64,000 bases of DNA from Desulfobulbus oligotrophicus (GTDB lineage Bacteria; Desulfobacterota; Desulfobulbia; Desulfobulbales; Desulfobulbaceae), in NCBI RefSeq assembly GCF_016446285.1, contig NZ_CP054140.1, forward strand, positions 229,501 through 293,500. The letters are read 5' to 3'. Shown piece by piece: positions 1 to 9,441 of this stretch; the first letter of the stretch is position 1; every line of letters begins with the position of its first letter. Under the pieces are notes generated by a model that saw only the letters and a list, made by a program, of their open reading frames with translations, was not told the origin of the DNA and made no database searches. Both the position numbers and the translations under genes were made by a program.

Positions 1-1
1 C

Positions 2-361
2 CGTGACCGCGAGGCCCTGCGGCGGGCAGTCCTGGATGGGCATCCCCGCCTCATGTTCGGCTCTGATTCCGCCCCTCATCCCAGACACCGCAAGGAATGT
101 CTCGGTTGCGCTGCCGGTATTTTTTCTGCGCCGGTGGCCCTGCCTGCCCTGGTACAGCTGTTTGAAGAGGCCGACTGCCTGGACAGACTCCCCATCTTTG
201 TCAGCACCAATGCGCAACGTTTCTACCGGATCACGCCACCGGCAAAAACCGTGCATCTCGAACGTCTTCCCTGGCAGGTGCCGAAACACTATGAAACAGT
301 TGCACCGTTTCTTGCCGAAAAAACAATAGCATGGCGCTTGAAACCGTCTGGTTCTGATTGA
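2..361 (+). CDS. pyrC: Dihydroorotase, C-terminal part (5' end outside window)
   Basis: Pyrimidine synthesis: ring closure of N-carbamoyl-aspartate to dihydroorotate. The open frame runs in from the window edge and stops with TGA at 359. It contains FGSDSAPH and RKECLGCAAG, which match the metal-site Asp region (GTDSAPH...K...GCAG) near the end of the E. coli-type class II dihydroorotase. These are followed by a typical tail with STNAQRFY and TIAWRL. Only about the last 119 residues are visible, so length and start cannot be judged. Identification is by remembered similarity to PyrC of gammaproteobacteria. Confidence 0.85.
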   Translation, partial: RDREALRRAVLDGHPRLMFGSDSAPHPRHRKECLGCAAGIFSAPVALPALVQLFEEADCLDRLPIFVSTNAQRFYRITPPAKTVHLERLPWQVPKHYETVAPFLAEKTIAWRLKPSGSD

Positions 362-720
362 ACCAAGCGGCTGAACATGGTATCGAACTGTGTCAGTCAA
401 CAGGCAAAAAAATGACGATGACCACCAATCGGCTGATTCAATTTGTTCACTTTCACCAATTGAACGAACTGCTGCACGAACATTGAAGACAGCCGGCGGT
501 GCCATCGACAAGGCTGTTCTTGAAGTTCAGGGCAAGCAGTATGGCCAACGGATCCCCACCCTCACCTGCAGAACGGGTGGGTAACCAAACAACATACCGC
601 TCTTCCCCGCCTTTCGGCCCGTCAACATCTGTACCGGCCGACTGTGATGTAACTTCCAGGTCGATCGTTGCGCCTCAGGCTCTTCGATCCTCATCATTTT
701 TTTAACCGAGGAGAATGTAC
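362..720. other. Intergenic stretch upstream of nhaB
   Basis: No convincing gene; the short open frames here have no recognisable product. A perfect 7-bp inverted repeat (CCCACCC at 555-561, GGGTGGG at 575-581, 13-base loop) could be part of a structured leader or a weak terminator for pyrC, but it lacks a T tract. A strong Shine-Dalgarno GAGGAG lies at 708-713 for nhaB. Confidence 0.4.
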
Positions 721-2343
721 ATGCCCCAGTCTTACCCCCGCGCCTTTACGCGCAACTTCCTTGGCAATTCGCCGCTCTGGTACAAACTGGTCATCCTGGC
801 CTTTCTTATTGCCAACCCGTTCATACTCAAATACTACGGCTCATTCATTGCCGGCTGGGTGCTGATCGGTCAGTTTATCTTCACCCTAGCAATGGCGCTC
901 AAGTGTTATCCTTTACCCGCAGGCGGGCTGCTGGCACTGGAGGCGGTTTTCATCGGCATGACCAATCCGAATACCGTCTACCAGGAGACGCTCAACAACT
1001 TTGAAGTCATCCTGCTGTTGATCTTCATGGTAGCCGGCATCTACTTCATGAAAGACTTCCTTCGCTTCACCTTCACCCGTATCCTGGTCCGGGTACAGTC
1101 TAAAATCGCCATCTCCCTGCTTTTCTGCTTTACCAGCGCCTTTCTTTCCGCCTTTCTTGATGCACTCACCGTGACCGCCGTTATCATTGCGGTAGCCTAC
1201 GGATTTTATGACATCTACCACCGATTTGTTTCCGGAAAAGAAGGAACCGTCCCCCATGATCTGGCCAGCGACCTGGCCCTTAAGGAAAAAGAACGGGAAG
1301 ACCTGCAGCAGTTCCGCCGTTTTCTCCGCAACCTGATGATGCACGGTGCCGTGGGCACAGCACTTGGTGGTGTGTGTACACTGGTGGGCGAGCCGCAGAA
1401 CCTTCTTATCGGCAGTGAACTGGGCTGGAGCTTTGCGACCTTCTTCATCAATGTAGCACCGGTCTCCCTGCCTGTACTGATCGTTGGTATGGGCACCTGC
1501 TACCTGGTGGAGAAAAAAGGGTGGTTCGGTTACGGCCACAAACTGCCGGGTCATATCCGTTCGCACCTGCTGGAAACAGCCATCAAAATGGAAGAAAAAC
1601 GTGGCACCAGGGGGAAGCTGCAGTTGGCGGTTCAGGCACTTGCCGGCCTCTGGCTCATCATAGCCCTGGCGTTCCATATGGCGGCAGTCGGTTTGATCGG
1701 TCTGTCGGTTATTGTTCTGCTCACCAGCTTAAACGGCATCACTGAAGAACATCAGATCGGCCATGCCTTTGAGGAGGCCCTGCCGTTTACCGCTCTCTTA
1801 GTGGTGTTCTTTGCCATTGTTGCTGTTATTCACGACCAGCACCTGTTTGCCCCGATAATCACCTATGTGTTAAGCCTTAAAGGACAGGTACAGCTGGTTG
1901 CCTACTATATTGCCAACGGCCTGCTCTCTGCTATTTCCGACAACGTGTTCGTGGGCACGGTCTATGTCTCGGAAACGAAGATTCATTTTATTGAGATGCT
2001 GGGCGCAATCGCAGATATCGGGATGAGCGGTGAAGAGTTGCTCAACAAGCTCACCGACCCGCACGTTGCCCGCAAAGAGATTCTGGGCAATCTGCCACAG
2101 GCTGCAGCAGATCAGGCGGCGGCCCTGATGCATCAGTACGACAAGCTCGCAGTGGCCATCAACACCGGCACCAACATTCCCAGTGTTGCCACCCCCAACG
2201 GTCAGGCCGCCTTCCTCTTCCTCCTGACCTCGGCACTTGCTCCGGTTATCCGGCTCTCCTATGGTCGCATGGTGTACCTTGCCCTTCCCTATACCATCAC
2301 CATGTCGCTGAGCGGTCTGGCGGCTGTCTTTCTGTTTCTGTAA
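721..2343 (+). CDS. nhaB: Na+/H+ antiporter NhaB
   Basis: Inner-membrane sodium/proton antiporter used for Na+ extrusion and pH control. The protein is 540 residues, close to the family size, with many hydrophobic segments. NhaB signatures are visible: [13 protein letters not shown] near the N-terminus, [36 protein letters not shown] and [14 protein letters not shown]. Start choice: an ATG at 715 overlaps the ribosome site, whereas the ATG at 721 lies 7 bases after GAGGAG, so 721 is preferred. It stands alone, converging on the lytic transglycosylase gene with a shared terminator between them. NhaB fits a saline habitat. Confidence 0.95.
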   Translation: MPQSYPRAFTRNFLGNSPLWYKLVILAFLIANPFILKYYGSFIAGWVLIGQFIFTLAMALKCYPLPAGGLLALEAVFIGMTNPNTVYQETLNNFEVILLLIFMVAGIYFMKDFLRFTFTRILVRVQSKIAISLLFCFTSAFLSAFLDALTVTAVIIAVAYGFYDIYHRFVSGKEGTVPHDLASDLALKEKEREDLQQFRRFLRNLMMHGAVGTALGGVCTLVGEPQNLLIGSELGWSFATFFINVAPVSLPVLIVGMGTCYLVEKKGWFGYGHKLPGHIRSHLLETAIKMEEKRGTRGKLQLAVQALAGLWLIIALAFHMAAVGLIGLSVIVLLTSLNGITEEHQIGHAFEEALPFTALLVVFFAIVAVIHDQHLFAPIITYVLSLKGQVQLVAYYIANGLLSAISDNVFVGTVYVSETKIHFIEMLGAIADIGMSGEELLNKLTDPHVARKEILGNLPQAAADQAAALMHQYDKLAVAINTGTNIPSVATPNGQAAFLFLLTSALAPVIRLSYGRMVYLALPYTITMSLSGLAAVFLFL

Positions 2344-2377
2344 CAACCAACTCAAACAAGTACAGGAATCAAACAAG

Positions 2378-2409
2378 AAGAGGCGTATCGATTGTTCGAT
2401 ACGCCTCTT
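2378..2409. terminator. Bidirectional rho-independent terminator between nhaB and mltB
   Basis: A perfect 13-bp stem (AAGAGGCGTATCG at 2378-2390 pairing with 2397-2409) closes a 6-base loop. T-rich sequence follows on the plus strand and A-rich sequence on the other side. It lies 35 bases after the nhaB stop and about 50 bases beyond the end of the convergent gene, so it probably serves both. Confidence 0.85.
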
Positions 2410-2458
2410 TGTATTCTATCTGTCTATTATCTATCCAGACTATACGGATCGGTAAACC

Positions 2459-3625
2459 CTACAACATCTTTTTAAAGGTTACGGCCAGCTCATGCACTGC
2501 CATAGCATAGTAGGTACTGTTGTTGTAGCGGGTGATCGTGTAGAAGTTCGGGTGACCGATCAGGTACTGATCAGCCCGCTGATGCCGCAGCAGCAGGAGG
2601 CTCAGCGCGTTATCACTGCTGCAGGGACGGACCGGGGTCAGACCGGCCTGCCGCAACTCAGCTAAAGAGTATCTGCTGTCATACCCCGGCTTCAACAGAA
2701 CCGGCCGGCCATCAGAGTGTAACGGTGTCACCACAGCCTGGCCGGGTTGCCAGCCGTGCTGCACAAAGTAGTTGGCAATACTGCCGATGGCATCTTCCGG
2801 ATCCCACAGGTCCTTACGACCGTCACCGTTAAAGTCAACCGCCCACTTCAGAAAGCTGGTCGGCATAAACTGGCCAAGCCCCATGGCCCCGGCAAACGAG
2901 CCCACCGGCCTGGCCGGGTCCATCCTCTCTTTCCGGGTCATCAGCAGAAAACTCTCCAGCTCGCCGCGAAAGTACTCCCCGCGCCGTCTGTAATCAAAGC
3001 CTAAAGTGGTCAGGGCATCCAGTACCCGGTCTTTGCCGACAAAGGCACCAAAATTTGTTTCCACAGCCAGAATACCCAGGATGTACTCCTGCGGTACACC
3101 ATACATCCTGGCAGCACGCTGCAGGGGTGCCTGGTGACGCCGGGCAAACGCCACTCCGGCATTGATATGACGCTCATGAAGAAATTTAGCCCGGTAACTG
3201 GTCCAGCCGCCGACCGTGGGCCCTCTTTTGGTTGCCTGGTCCGATTGAGCGTAATAGTTGAGTGTCCAGTCCTTTCGTCGGGCCTGGGAAAGGAGGCCGA
3301 ACAGGTACTCACGTTCAAACCCGTGCTTTTGCACCATCAGCTCAACAAACTCTTCCAGATCGGGATAACCGGCAAAATCACCTGACAGCTGTCCGGCATG
3401 GTACGAACCGACACAGGCGGGTGGAGCCGGTGTCGGCGTCAAAGGTGGTTGGGCGATTTTCGGGGAGGCAACGTACACCGGCTGGTCAGCACAGGCGCTC
3501 AGACCAAAAAACGTCAATGCCAGGCAACAGAGCAGCAACTGTCGACGAAGAGCGGCAAAAGACAACAAGAAACACGGCACCTGCTGCCGGCCGGAAACAG
3601 CAAAAAAAGAAAGGGAAAAACGCAT
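2459..3625 (-). CDS. mltB: Membrane-bound lytic murein transglycosylase B (lipoprotein)
   Basis: Cleaves peptidoglycan glycan strands to 1,6-anhydro products in the periplasm. The 388-residue protein starts with a signal peptide ending in a lipobox (FFGLSAC), so it should be a lipoprotein. The SLT domain shows GILAVETNFGAFVGK with the catalytic Glu in VETNFG, then SFAGAMGLGQFMPTSF and FNGDGRKDLWDPEDAIGSIANYF, all typical of MltB. The frame can also open at a GTG at 3634; the ATG at 3625 is preferred because the signal peptide starts cleanly there. It is monocistronic between korB (same strand, 149 bases upstream) and nhaB. Confidence 0.9.
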   Translation of the reverse strand: MRFSLSFFAVSGRQQVPCFLLSFAALRRQLLLCCLALTFFGLSACADQPVYVASPKIAQPPLTPTPAPPACVGSYHAGQLSGDFAGYPDLEEFVELMVQKHGFEREYLFGLLSQARRKDWTLNYYAQSDQATKRGPTVGGWTSYRAKFLHERHINAGVAFARRHQAPLQRAARMYGVPQEYILGILAVETNFGAFVGKDRVLDALTTLGFDYRRRGEYFRGELESFLLMTRKERMDPARPVGSFAGAMGLGQFMPTSFLKWAVDFNGDGRKDLWDPEDAIGSIANYFVQHGWQPGQAVVTPLHSDGRPVLLKPGYDSRYSLAELRQAGLTPVRPCSSDNALSLLLLRHQRADQYLIGHPNFYTITRYNNSTYYAMAVHELAVTFKKML

Positions 3626-3773
3626 ACACACCACCAGGAAGTTAAAAGTTGCGCCAACTGTCCACTGTGTACCCGGTTTGGCCGACAGGTGTCAATACAG
3701 GGGAATAGCGCCGTGCCGCTGCCGGCGGCACCTGTACCTGCCCGATCACAACAGACAAAAACCGCCCGCCCAT

Positions 3774-4826
3774 CTACCGGTGCGCGGTATTCACAGCCTC
3801 CAGGGCCTGAGCTCCCGGACACAGGTCAGCCTCGGTCAGGCTGTTCAGGGGTCGTACACTTGTCTGCAGGATGTCGTGGGTGTCCTGGGAATCCGGGTTC
3901 ACGTACAGCACACCGGTGAGGATCACGCCCTGCTCCTTATGATCTTCCAGGTTGTCAATGGCCTGCCGGCGATCGGTGATGTCCGGCCCATTGGGATGCT
4001 TATGCAGGTGGATCACCGAGCTGTCATGCAGCACCACCTCCTGCACTGTATCGTCGGCATAGTCGGCAGTGATGGTCTGGCGAAACGGGACAAAATCAAA
4101 GGTACCGGTCGCTTCACTGTGCTCGCGCACCCAGTGATAGCTCTTGGTTGACTCCGGATTGTTGTTAAAGGTCACACAGGGGGAGATCACATCGATAAAC
4201 GACAGCCCGTGGTGGGAAAGCCCGGCCTTGATCAGCGGCACCAGCTGCGCCTTGTCACCTGAAAAGCTGCGGGCCACAAAACCGGCACCCAGCTGGATGG
4301 CCAGCTCGCACAGATCAATGGACTCAAGCAGGTTGACATTGCCCTGTTTACTTTTGGACCCCTTGTCGGCAGTGGCTGAGAACTGCCCCTTGGTAAGACC
4401 GTAACAGCCGTTGTTCATCACGATGTAGGTCATGTTCAGGTTGCGCCGGGCTGCGTGCACAAACTGCCCCATCCCGATGGAGGCGGTATCACCGTCGCCG
4501 GACACACCCAGGTAGATCAGATCGCGGTTGGCCATGTTGGCCCCGGTGGCAATGGAGGGCATGCGCCCGTGCACTGAGTTGAAGCCGTGCGATCTGCCGA
4601 GAAAGTAGGCCGGTGTTTTTGACGAACAGCCGATACCGGACAGTTTGGCAATGCGGTGTGGAGGCAGGGCCAGTTCAAAGCAGGCGTCGATGATGGCGTT
4701 GCAGATCGAATCATGTCCACAGCCGGCACAGAGTGTGGAGAGACCACCCTCGTAGTCACGGCGGTGAAAACCGGCGGCATTGGGCGGCAGGTCGGGATGA
4801 CGAAAGGCTGGACGGAAAAAAGTCAT
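3774..4826 (-). CDS. korB: 2-oxoacid:ferredoxin oxidoreductase, beta subunit
   Basis: Carries thiamine diphosphate for reversible oxidative decarboxylation of a 2-oxoacid (probably 2-oxoglutarate) to acyl-CoA with ferredoxin reduction. The 350-residue protein has the beta-subunit pattern: CAGCGH near residue 35, GIGCSSKTPAYF, the TPP/Mg2+ site VSGDGDTASIGMGQF, the NNGCYGLTKGQ segment and ISPCVTFNN, giving the Cys residues for the proximal 4Fe-4S cluster. Its ATG overlaps the alpha-subunit stop (ATGA), so the two are translationally coupled. The exact 2-oxoacid cannot be fixed from sequence. A 7-bp perfect hairpin without a T tract lies just downstream (3713-3731). Confidence 0.9.
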   Translation of the reverse strand: MTFFRPAFRHPDLPPNAAGFHRRDYEGGLSTLCAGCGHDSICNAIIDACFELALPPHRIAKLSGIGCSSKTPAYFLGRSHGFNSVHGRMPSIATGANMANRDLIYLGVSGDGDTASIGMGQFVHAARRNLNMTYIVMNNGCYGLTKGQFSATADKGSKSKQGNVNLLESIDLCELAIQLGAGFVARSFSGDKAQLVPLIKAGLSHHGLSFIDVISPCVTFNNNPESTKSYHWVREHSEATGTFDFVPFRQTITADYADDTVQEVVLHDSSVIHLHKHPNGPDITDRRQAIDNLEDHKEQGVILTGVLYVNPDSQDTHDILQTSVRPLNSLTEADLCPGAQALEAVNTAHR

Positions 4827-6676
4827 GATACGCCTCCTGTTTCATTGGACATTGCAGCGACGACAAGACCATGGGCAGCCAGGGTCTCTTCCAGGGTAAC
4901 GATGAGTTCACGGCCGGCGATCGGCAACCCGTTATAGTGCACCACAGAAAGAAGGGTCTGCGGCGGGACATCACCTTCATTAATAAGGAGTGTGCGCATC
5001 TGGCCGTCCCGGTTCTGCTCAATAACAATCACCAGTTCATGGGTACGGATAAAGTCCCACACCTCCTGCTGAAAGGGAAAGGCGCGGATACGCATGCTGT
5101 TTATCGGGCAACCGCGCCGGTGGAGCTGATCGATCACCTCGCGGGCAACCGGTGTGGTACTGCCGTAAAAGATCACTCCCACCCGGGCATCTTTCCGGGC
5201 AACGGTTATCTCCGGTTTGGGCAACACCTCCTTGGCCGTCTCCCACTTCTTCAAAAGACGCTGCATGTTGCGGGTATAGGCGCCGCTGTCCTCGGTGTAG
5301 GCTGAGTACTCATCACGGGAGGTGCCCCGGGTAAAGTAGACCCCCTTGTCGGGGTGGGTGCCGGGGTAGGTCCGAAAACAGATCCCATCGCCGTCAACAT
5401 CCCGGTACCGCCCCCAGCGCTCGGTCAGGGCATCGAGCTGTTCAGCATCAAGCACCTTGCCCCGGTCATAGCGATGCTGCGGATCCCAGGCAAGCGGTGG
5501 ACTGAAGTGGTCGTTCATACCCAGGTCAAGGTCGCTTAACACAATCACCGGGGTCTGCAGCCGGTCTGCGTAATCAAAGGCAGCAGCAGTCATCTCAAAG
5601 CATTCCCGCGGATCACCGGGAAAGAGCAGCGGGTGCTTTGTATCGCCGTGGGAGGCATAGGCACAGGCCAGAAGATCGGACTGCTGGGTTCGGGTCGGCA
5701 TGCCTGTGGAGGGCCCGGCCCGCTGCACATCGATCACAACCGCCGGAATCTCGGCAAAATAGGCCAGCCCCAGAAACTCGGTCATCAGGGAGATGCCCGG
5801 CCCGGAGGTGGCGGTAAAGGCACGGGCACCGTTCCAGGTGGCGCCGATGACAATACCAATGGCGGCCAGCTCATCCTCTGCCTGCACAATGGCGGCCTTG
5901 CAACGCCCGTCCTCTTCCAGACGAAACTTCTGCACGTACCTGCCAAAGGCCTCGATGATCGAGGTTGAGGGGGTGATCGGATACCAGCCCACCACTGTGG
6001 CACCGCCATAGATCGCACCCAGTGCCATGGCAGTGTTGCCGTCCATCATGATGGCGTCACCGGTGCGGTCCCGGGGCTGCACCTTCAGCCGACAGGTATC
6101 GGGATAGTGCTGACGGACATAGGTGTATCCCAGTTGCAGGGCCTGGATGTTGGGTTCTGCAAGTTGTACATTTTTCCGGTACTGGCTGTTCAAGGCATCG
6201 ACAAACGGATCAGGCTCCATATCGAGCAGAGCCGCCAGGCCGCCCACATAGACGATATTTCTCAACAGCGGCCGCATCTTGGGTTTGTCGATGGCCTCTG
6301 TGACCAGCCGGGTCATGGGAATACCAATGGTAACCACATCGTCTCGCTGAAAATCCTCGGGCAACGGTTTGGAGGAATCGTAGACAAAGTACCCGCCGCT
6401 GACAACGCTGTCGTAATCCCGGCGCAGAGTCTGGCCGTTCACCGCAACCATCAGATCAACATCGCCCCGCCGGCCGACGTACCCCTGCTCGCTGACGCGA
6501 ACCTCGTACCAGGTCGGCAACCCCTGGATATTGGAGGGAAAGATGTTTTTGGGACTGACCGGAACCCCCAGACGAAAGACAACCTTGGCAAAGAGGTTGT
6601 TGGCGCTGGCCGATCCGGAACCGTTGATCGTGGCAAAAGAAACAACAAAATCATTTATCCTGTTCAGTGGCTTCAT
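4823..6676 (-). CDS. korA: 2-oxoacid:ferredoxin oxidoreductase, fused gamma-alpha subunit
   Basis: Partner of KorB in the ferredoxin-linked 2-oxoacid oxidoreductase. The 617-residue protein has the gamma (CoA-proximal) domain in about the first 190 residues (FATINGSGSASANNLF). The alpha domain follows, with GNTAMALGAIYGG, WYPITPSTSIIEAF, AEDELAAIGIVIGA and ATSGPGISLMTEFLG, then RAGPSTGMPTRTQQSD. The start at 6676 was chosen because it makes an ATGA overlap with the upstream flavoprotein gene; the frame continues upstream to 6739 only inside that gene. The gene order flavoprotein-korA-korB is one operon. Confidence 0.9.
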   Translation of the reverse strand: MKPLNRINDFVVSFATINGSGSASANNLFAKVVFRLGVPVSPKNIFPSNIQGLPTWYEVRVSEQGYVGRRGDVDLMVAVNGQTLRRDYDSVVSGGYFVYDSSKPLPEDFQRDDVVTIGIPMTRLVTEAIDKPKMRPLLRNIVYVGGLAALLDMEPDPFVDALNSQYRKNVQLAEPNIQALQLGYTYVRQHYPDTCRLKVQPRDRTGDAIMMDGNTAMALGAIYGGATVVGWYPITPSTSIIEAFGRYVQKFRLEEDGRCKAAIVQAEDELAAIGIVIGATWNGARAFTATSGPGISLMTEFLGLAYFAEIPAVVIDVQRAGPSTGMPTRTQQSDLLACAYASHGDTKHPLLFPGDPRECFEMTAAAFDYADRLQTPVIVLSDLDLGMNDHFSPPLAWDPQHRYDRGKVLDAEQLDALTERWGRYRDVDGDGICFRTYPGTHPDKGVYFTRGTSRDEYSAYTEDSGAYTRNMQRLLKKWETAKEVLPKPEITVARKDARVGVIFYGSTTPVAREVIDQLHRRGCPINSMRIRAFPFQQEVWDFIRTHELVIVIEQNRDGQMRTLLINEGDVPPQTLLSVVHYNGLPIAGRELIVTLEETLAAHGLVVAAMSNETGGVS

Positions 6677-8454
6677 GGCTGCCCCGCTCGTGCTGATTGA
6701 TAGAAAAACTTCTGCATCTCCCAGGCCGCGGTCGGACACCGTTCGGCACAGATCGAACAGTGCAGACAGACATTCTCGTCCTTGACCATGACCCTGCCGG
6801 TATCAAGCGGTGCAGAAACATACAGAGCCTGGCTGCGGTTGGCAGCCGGTGCCTTCAGCCGGGTGCGCAGATCCTCTTCAGTGCCGTTGTCGACAAAGTT
6901 AATGCAGCTCACCGGGCAGGCATCGGCACAGGCGTCACACTCGATGCACAGTTCGGCATGAAAGACGGTCTGGATATCGCAGTTGAGACAGCGCAGCGCC
7001 TCATCATGGCCCACCTCTGTATCAAAACCGAGCTCAACCTCCACCAGCCGGTCCTTCAGGGTCTTGGCCTTGGCAACCATGGGTACGGCCTGGCGCGCAG
7101 TGTCTGTCACCCGGTTATCATAAAGCCAGTCATGGGTCCCCATCTGCTGACCGGCCAGGTTCACCTGCGGTGCCGGCCGTTGATCCAGGGGCCGGTTTTG
7201 GCAGAAGAGATCAATGGAGATGGCGGCCTCATGGCCGTGGGCCACCGCAGTGATGATGTTACGCGGTCCAAAGGCGGCATCGCCGCCGAAAAAGACCTGT
7301 GGCAGTGACGACTGCAGTGTCAGGGGATCAAGCACCGGCAGCCCCTTCTCATTAAAGACAATGCCGGCATCCGACTCTATCCACGGAAAGGCGTTGAGCT
7401 GTCCCACCGCGAGAATAACCTCGTCACAGGGGAGAAACACCGGCTCTTCGCCGGTGGACAGCAGTCGGCGCTGCCCCTGATCGTTGTATACTGCACGCAC
7501 CCGGTCAAATCGCATACCCGTAAGTTTTCCATCCTCAATCACAAAGGCCAGGGGCACATGATTGTCAATGATGGGAACATCCTCCTCCAGGGCCTCCTCA
7601 ATCTCCCAGGGCGAGGCCTTCATCTCCTGCCGCGGACTGCGAACAACAACCCGCACATCCTCACCACCCAGACGGCGGGCGGTGCGGCAGCAGTCCATGG
7701 CCGTATTGCCGCCGCCCAGCACCAGCACCCGTTGACCAATGGTATTGATATGGCCGAAGATCACCCCGGCCAGCCAGTCAATCCCGATATGAATCCGGGC
7801 ATCTCCCTCCTCACGGCCGGGCAGATCGGGCAGGTCACGACCACGCGGCGCACCTGTGCCGACAAAGACTGCATCATACCCTTTGCCAAGCATGGCCTGC
7901 ATGCTCTCAACGCGGTGATTAAAACGGGTGGTTACCCCCATATCCAGGATGTAGTTCACCTCAGTGGCCAGGACTGTTTCCGGCAGACGAAACGAGGGCA
8001 GCTGGCTGCGCATAAAGCCGCCGCCCTTTTCCTGATCATCGTACAGATCAACCGTGTAGCCGAGGGGCATCAGATCACGGGCCACGGTCAACGAGGCCGG
8101 GCCGGCACCGATCAGCGCCACTTTCTTGCCGTTTTTCCGGTCCGGTATCCGGGGAAACCGCCGGGATACCTGCAGATCACGGTTATCGGCACAGAGTCGT
8201 TTTAACCGGCAGATCGCCACCGGCTCCTTTTCCACCCGCCCTCTTCGACAGGCCGGTTCACAGGGGCGATCACACACCCGGCCTAAAACACCGGGGAAAA
8301 CATTGGACACCCAGTTCAGCATATAGGCATCGGTGTAGCGTTTTTCACTGATCAGGCGAATGTACTCCGGCACCGCAGTATGGGCCGGGCATGCGTACTG
8401 ACAGTCGATCACACGGTGAAAATATTCAGGATTTTCAATGTCTGTCGGCTTCAA
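6673..8454 (-). CDS. GltD-like FAD/NAD(P) oxidoreductase with ferredoxin domains
   Basis: Flavoprotein that probably links NAD(P)H with the ferredoxin used by KorAB; the electron path is inference. Domains in about 593 residues: an N-terminal Cys-rich Fer4_20 region (CQYACPAHTAVPEYI, GRVCDRPCEPACRR), an FAD Rossmann motif (VALIGAGPASLTVARDL, around residue 115), an NAD(P) motif (VLVLGGGNTAMDCCRTARRLG), and a C-terminal bacterial ferredoxin pair (CIECDACADACPVSC and CLHCSICAERCP). Start: no ATG is available. The TTG at 8454 has GGAGG at 8463-8467 with an 8-base gap, and was preferred over the TTG at 8493, which has no such site. It resembles the glutamate synthase small chain but no large subunit is nearby. 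Confidence 0.85.
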   Translation of the reverse strand: MKPTDIENPEYFHRVIDCQYACPAHTAVPEYIRLISEKRYTDAYMLNWVSNVFPGVLGRVCDRPCEPACRRGRVEKEPVAICRLKRLCADNRDLQVSRRFPRIPDRKNGKKVALIGAGPASLTVARDLMPLGYTVDLYDDQEKGGGFMRSQLPSFRLPETVLATEVNYILDMGVTTRFNHRVESMQAMLGKGYDAVFVGTGAPRGRDLPDLPGREEGDARIHIGIDWLAGVIFGHINTIGQRVLVLGGGNTAMDCCRTARRLGGEDVRVVVRSPRQEMKASPWEIEEALEEDVPIIDNHVPLAFVIEDGKLTGMRFDRVRAVYNDQGQRRLLSTGEEPVFLPCDEVILAVGQLNAFPWIESDAGIVFNEKGLPVLDPLTLQSSLPQVFFGGDAAFGPRNIITAVAHGHEAAISIDLFCQNRPLDQRPAPQVNLAGQQMGTHDWLYDNRVTDTARQAVPMVAKAKTLKDRLVEVELGFDTEVGHDEALRCLNCDIQTVFHAELCIECDACADACPVSCINFVDNGTEEDLRTRLKAPAANRSQALYVSAPLDTGRVMVKDENVCLHCSICAERCPTAAWEMQKFFYQSARAGQP

Positions 8455-8479
8455 GGCGTTGTCCTCCGGTAACAGGGAT

Positions 8480-8509
8480 AGAATGAAAGACAATAAGAAT
8501 ATCTGTCAA
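8480..8509 (-). promoter_or_regulatory. Putative sigma-70 promoter of the flavoprotein-korAB operon
   Basis: On the minus strand a consensus -35 TTGACA (8509-8504) is followed after 18 bases by a weak -10 CATTCT (8485-8480). Transcription would start roughly 20 bases before the TTG start codon at 8454, leaving room for the GGAGG site. Only the -35 box is convincing. Confidence 0.4.
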
Positions 8510-8760
8510 AAATTCAACAGGGAAAAACCTGCCAACAGCTGCCGGTTGTCTGGTCTTCCGCACCGGAATAGACAGTTTTTGTCGGCCTCTTCCTCTTCAG
8601 CCCAACCAGGCAACAGGAGCTGATTTTGACAAATCGGCATGACAACAGCGGCCACATGGTGTACACCACATCCAATGTTCGGCAAAAAACGTACTGCTGC
8701 ATCGGTCACCCAGCATAAAAAACAGCACCCGTGCCTGATGCACACTTATAAAAGCGACCA

Positions 8761-9441
8761 ATGATTTCAAAAGAGTTAACACGACATCCGATACAACGCA
8801 TCAGCAAAGAGGCAATCAACGAACTTCCCCTGGCCAGATGGGAAGGGCCGATACGGTTGATTACAACACCGGAGGAGGCAAAACAGGTTGCCGCTGCACT
8901 GATCGATGCCGGCCCGCTTGGCTTTGATACGGAAACCCGGCCCGCCTTTCATAAGGGGCAGAAGTTTCCGCCCAGCCTGCTGCAGCTGGCCACAGCCGAG
9001 GAGGTACTGCTTTTTCAACTCCGCTCCACCGGGCTGCCCGCCCCTCTGCGTGATATTCTCAGCACCGACGGGATCGTGAAGGCCGGGGTGGCTGTTGCCT
9101 TTGATCTCCAGACGCTTCAGGCAATTCATCCCTTTGGTGCCGCCGGCTTTGTCGACCTGGCGCAGACAGCCAAACGTCGGGGAATCGGCAACCACGGCCT
9201 GCGCGGACTTGCAGCCGTGGTCTGCGGTATCCGCATCTCCAAAACCGCACGCACAACCAACTGGGCCAATCCTGATCTCAGCCCGCAGCAGATTCAGTAT
9301 GCCGCCACCGATGCCTGGATAAGCCGGGAGATCTACCTGCGCCTCAAAAATCTCCCTGCCCGCGTTCAGTCACCAACCGATGGCGCCCCCTCTCCTGCCA
9401 ATCCCTTCACCCCCACCTCCGGTTTACCGGCACGACGATAG
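8761..9441 (+). CDS. 3'-5' exonuclease, RNase D-like DEDDy domain
   Basis: Predicted to trim RNA or DNA 3' ends. The 226-residue protein is a single DEDDy exonuclease domain: the first motif has Asp-Glu in LGFDTETRPAF, the second has Asp in AVAFDLQTLQ, and the third is YAATDAWISREIY with Tyr and Asp spaced as in DEDDy enzymes. It lacks the HRDC domains of full-length RNase D, so it is a stand-alone domain of the kind seen in several deltaproteobacteria. The last 25 or so residues are low-complexity and are encoded in DNA shared with the convergent ygjV-like gene. Confidence 0.85.
   Translation: MISKELTRHPIQRISKEAINELPLARWEGPIRLITTPEEAKQVAAALIDAGPLGFDTETRPAFHKGQKFPPSLLQLATAEEVLLFQLRSTGLPAPLRDILSTDGIVKAGVAVAFDLQTLQAIHPFGAAGFVDLAQTAKRRGIGNHGLRGLAAVVCGIRISKTARTTNWANPDLSPQQIQYAATDAWISREIYLRLKNLPARVQSPTDGAPSPANPFTPTSGLPARR

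Noticed and set aside
555-581. Hairpin upstream of nhaB considered as a sodium or other riboswitch
   Set aside because: Only a single 7-bp stem is visible; none of the conserved motifs of known ion riboswitches could be matched.
913-1677. Long minus-strand open frame opposite nhaB
   Set aside because: It is a shadow of a well-supported gene, with composition typical of an antisense frame and no recognisable domain.
3678-4151. Plus-strand frame opposite korB and its downstream gap
   Set aside because: Covers the antisense of korB; no ribosome site and no recognisable product.
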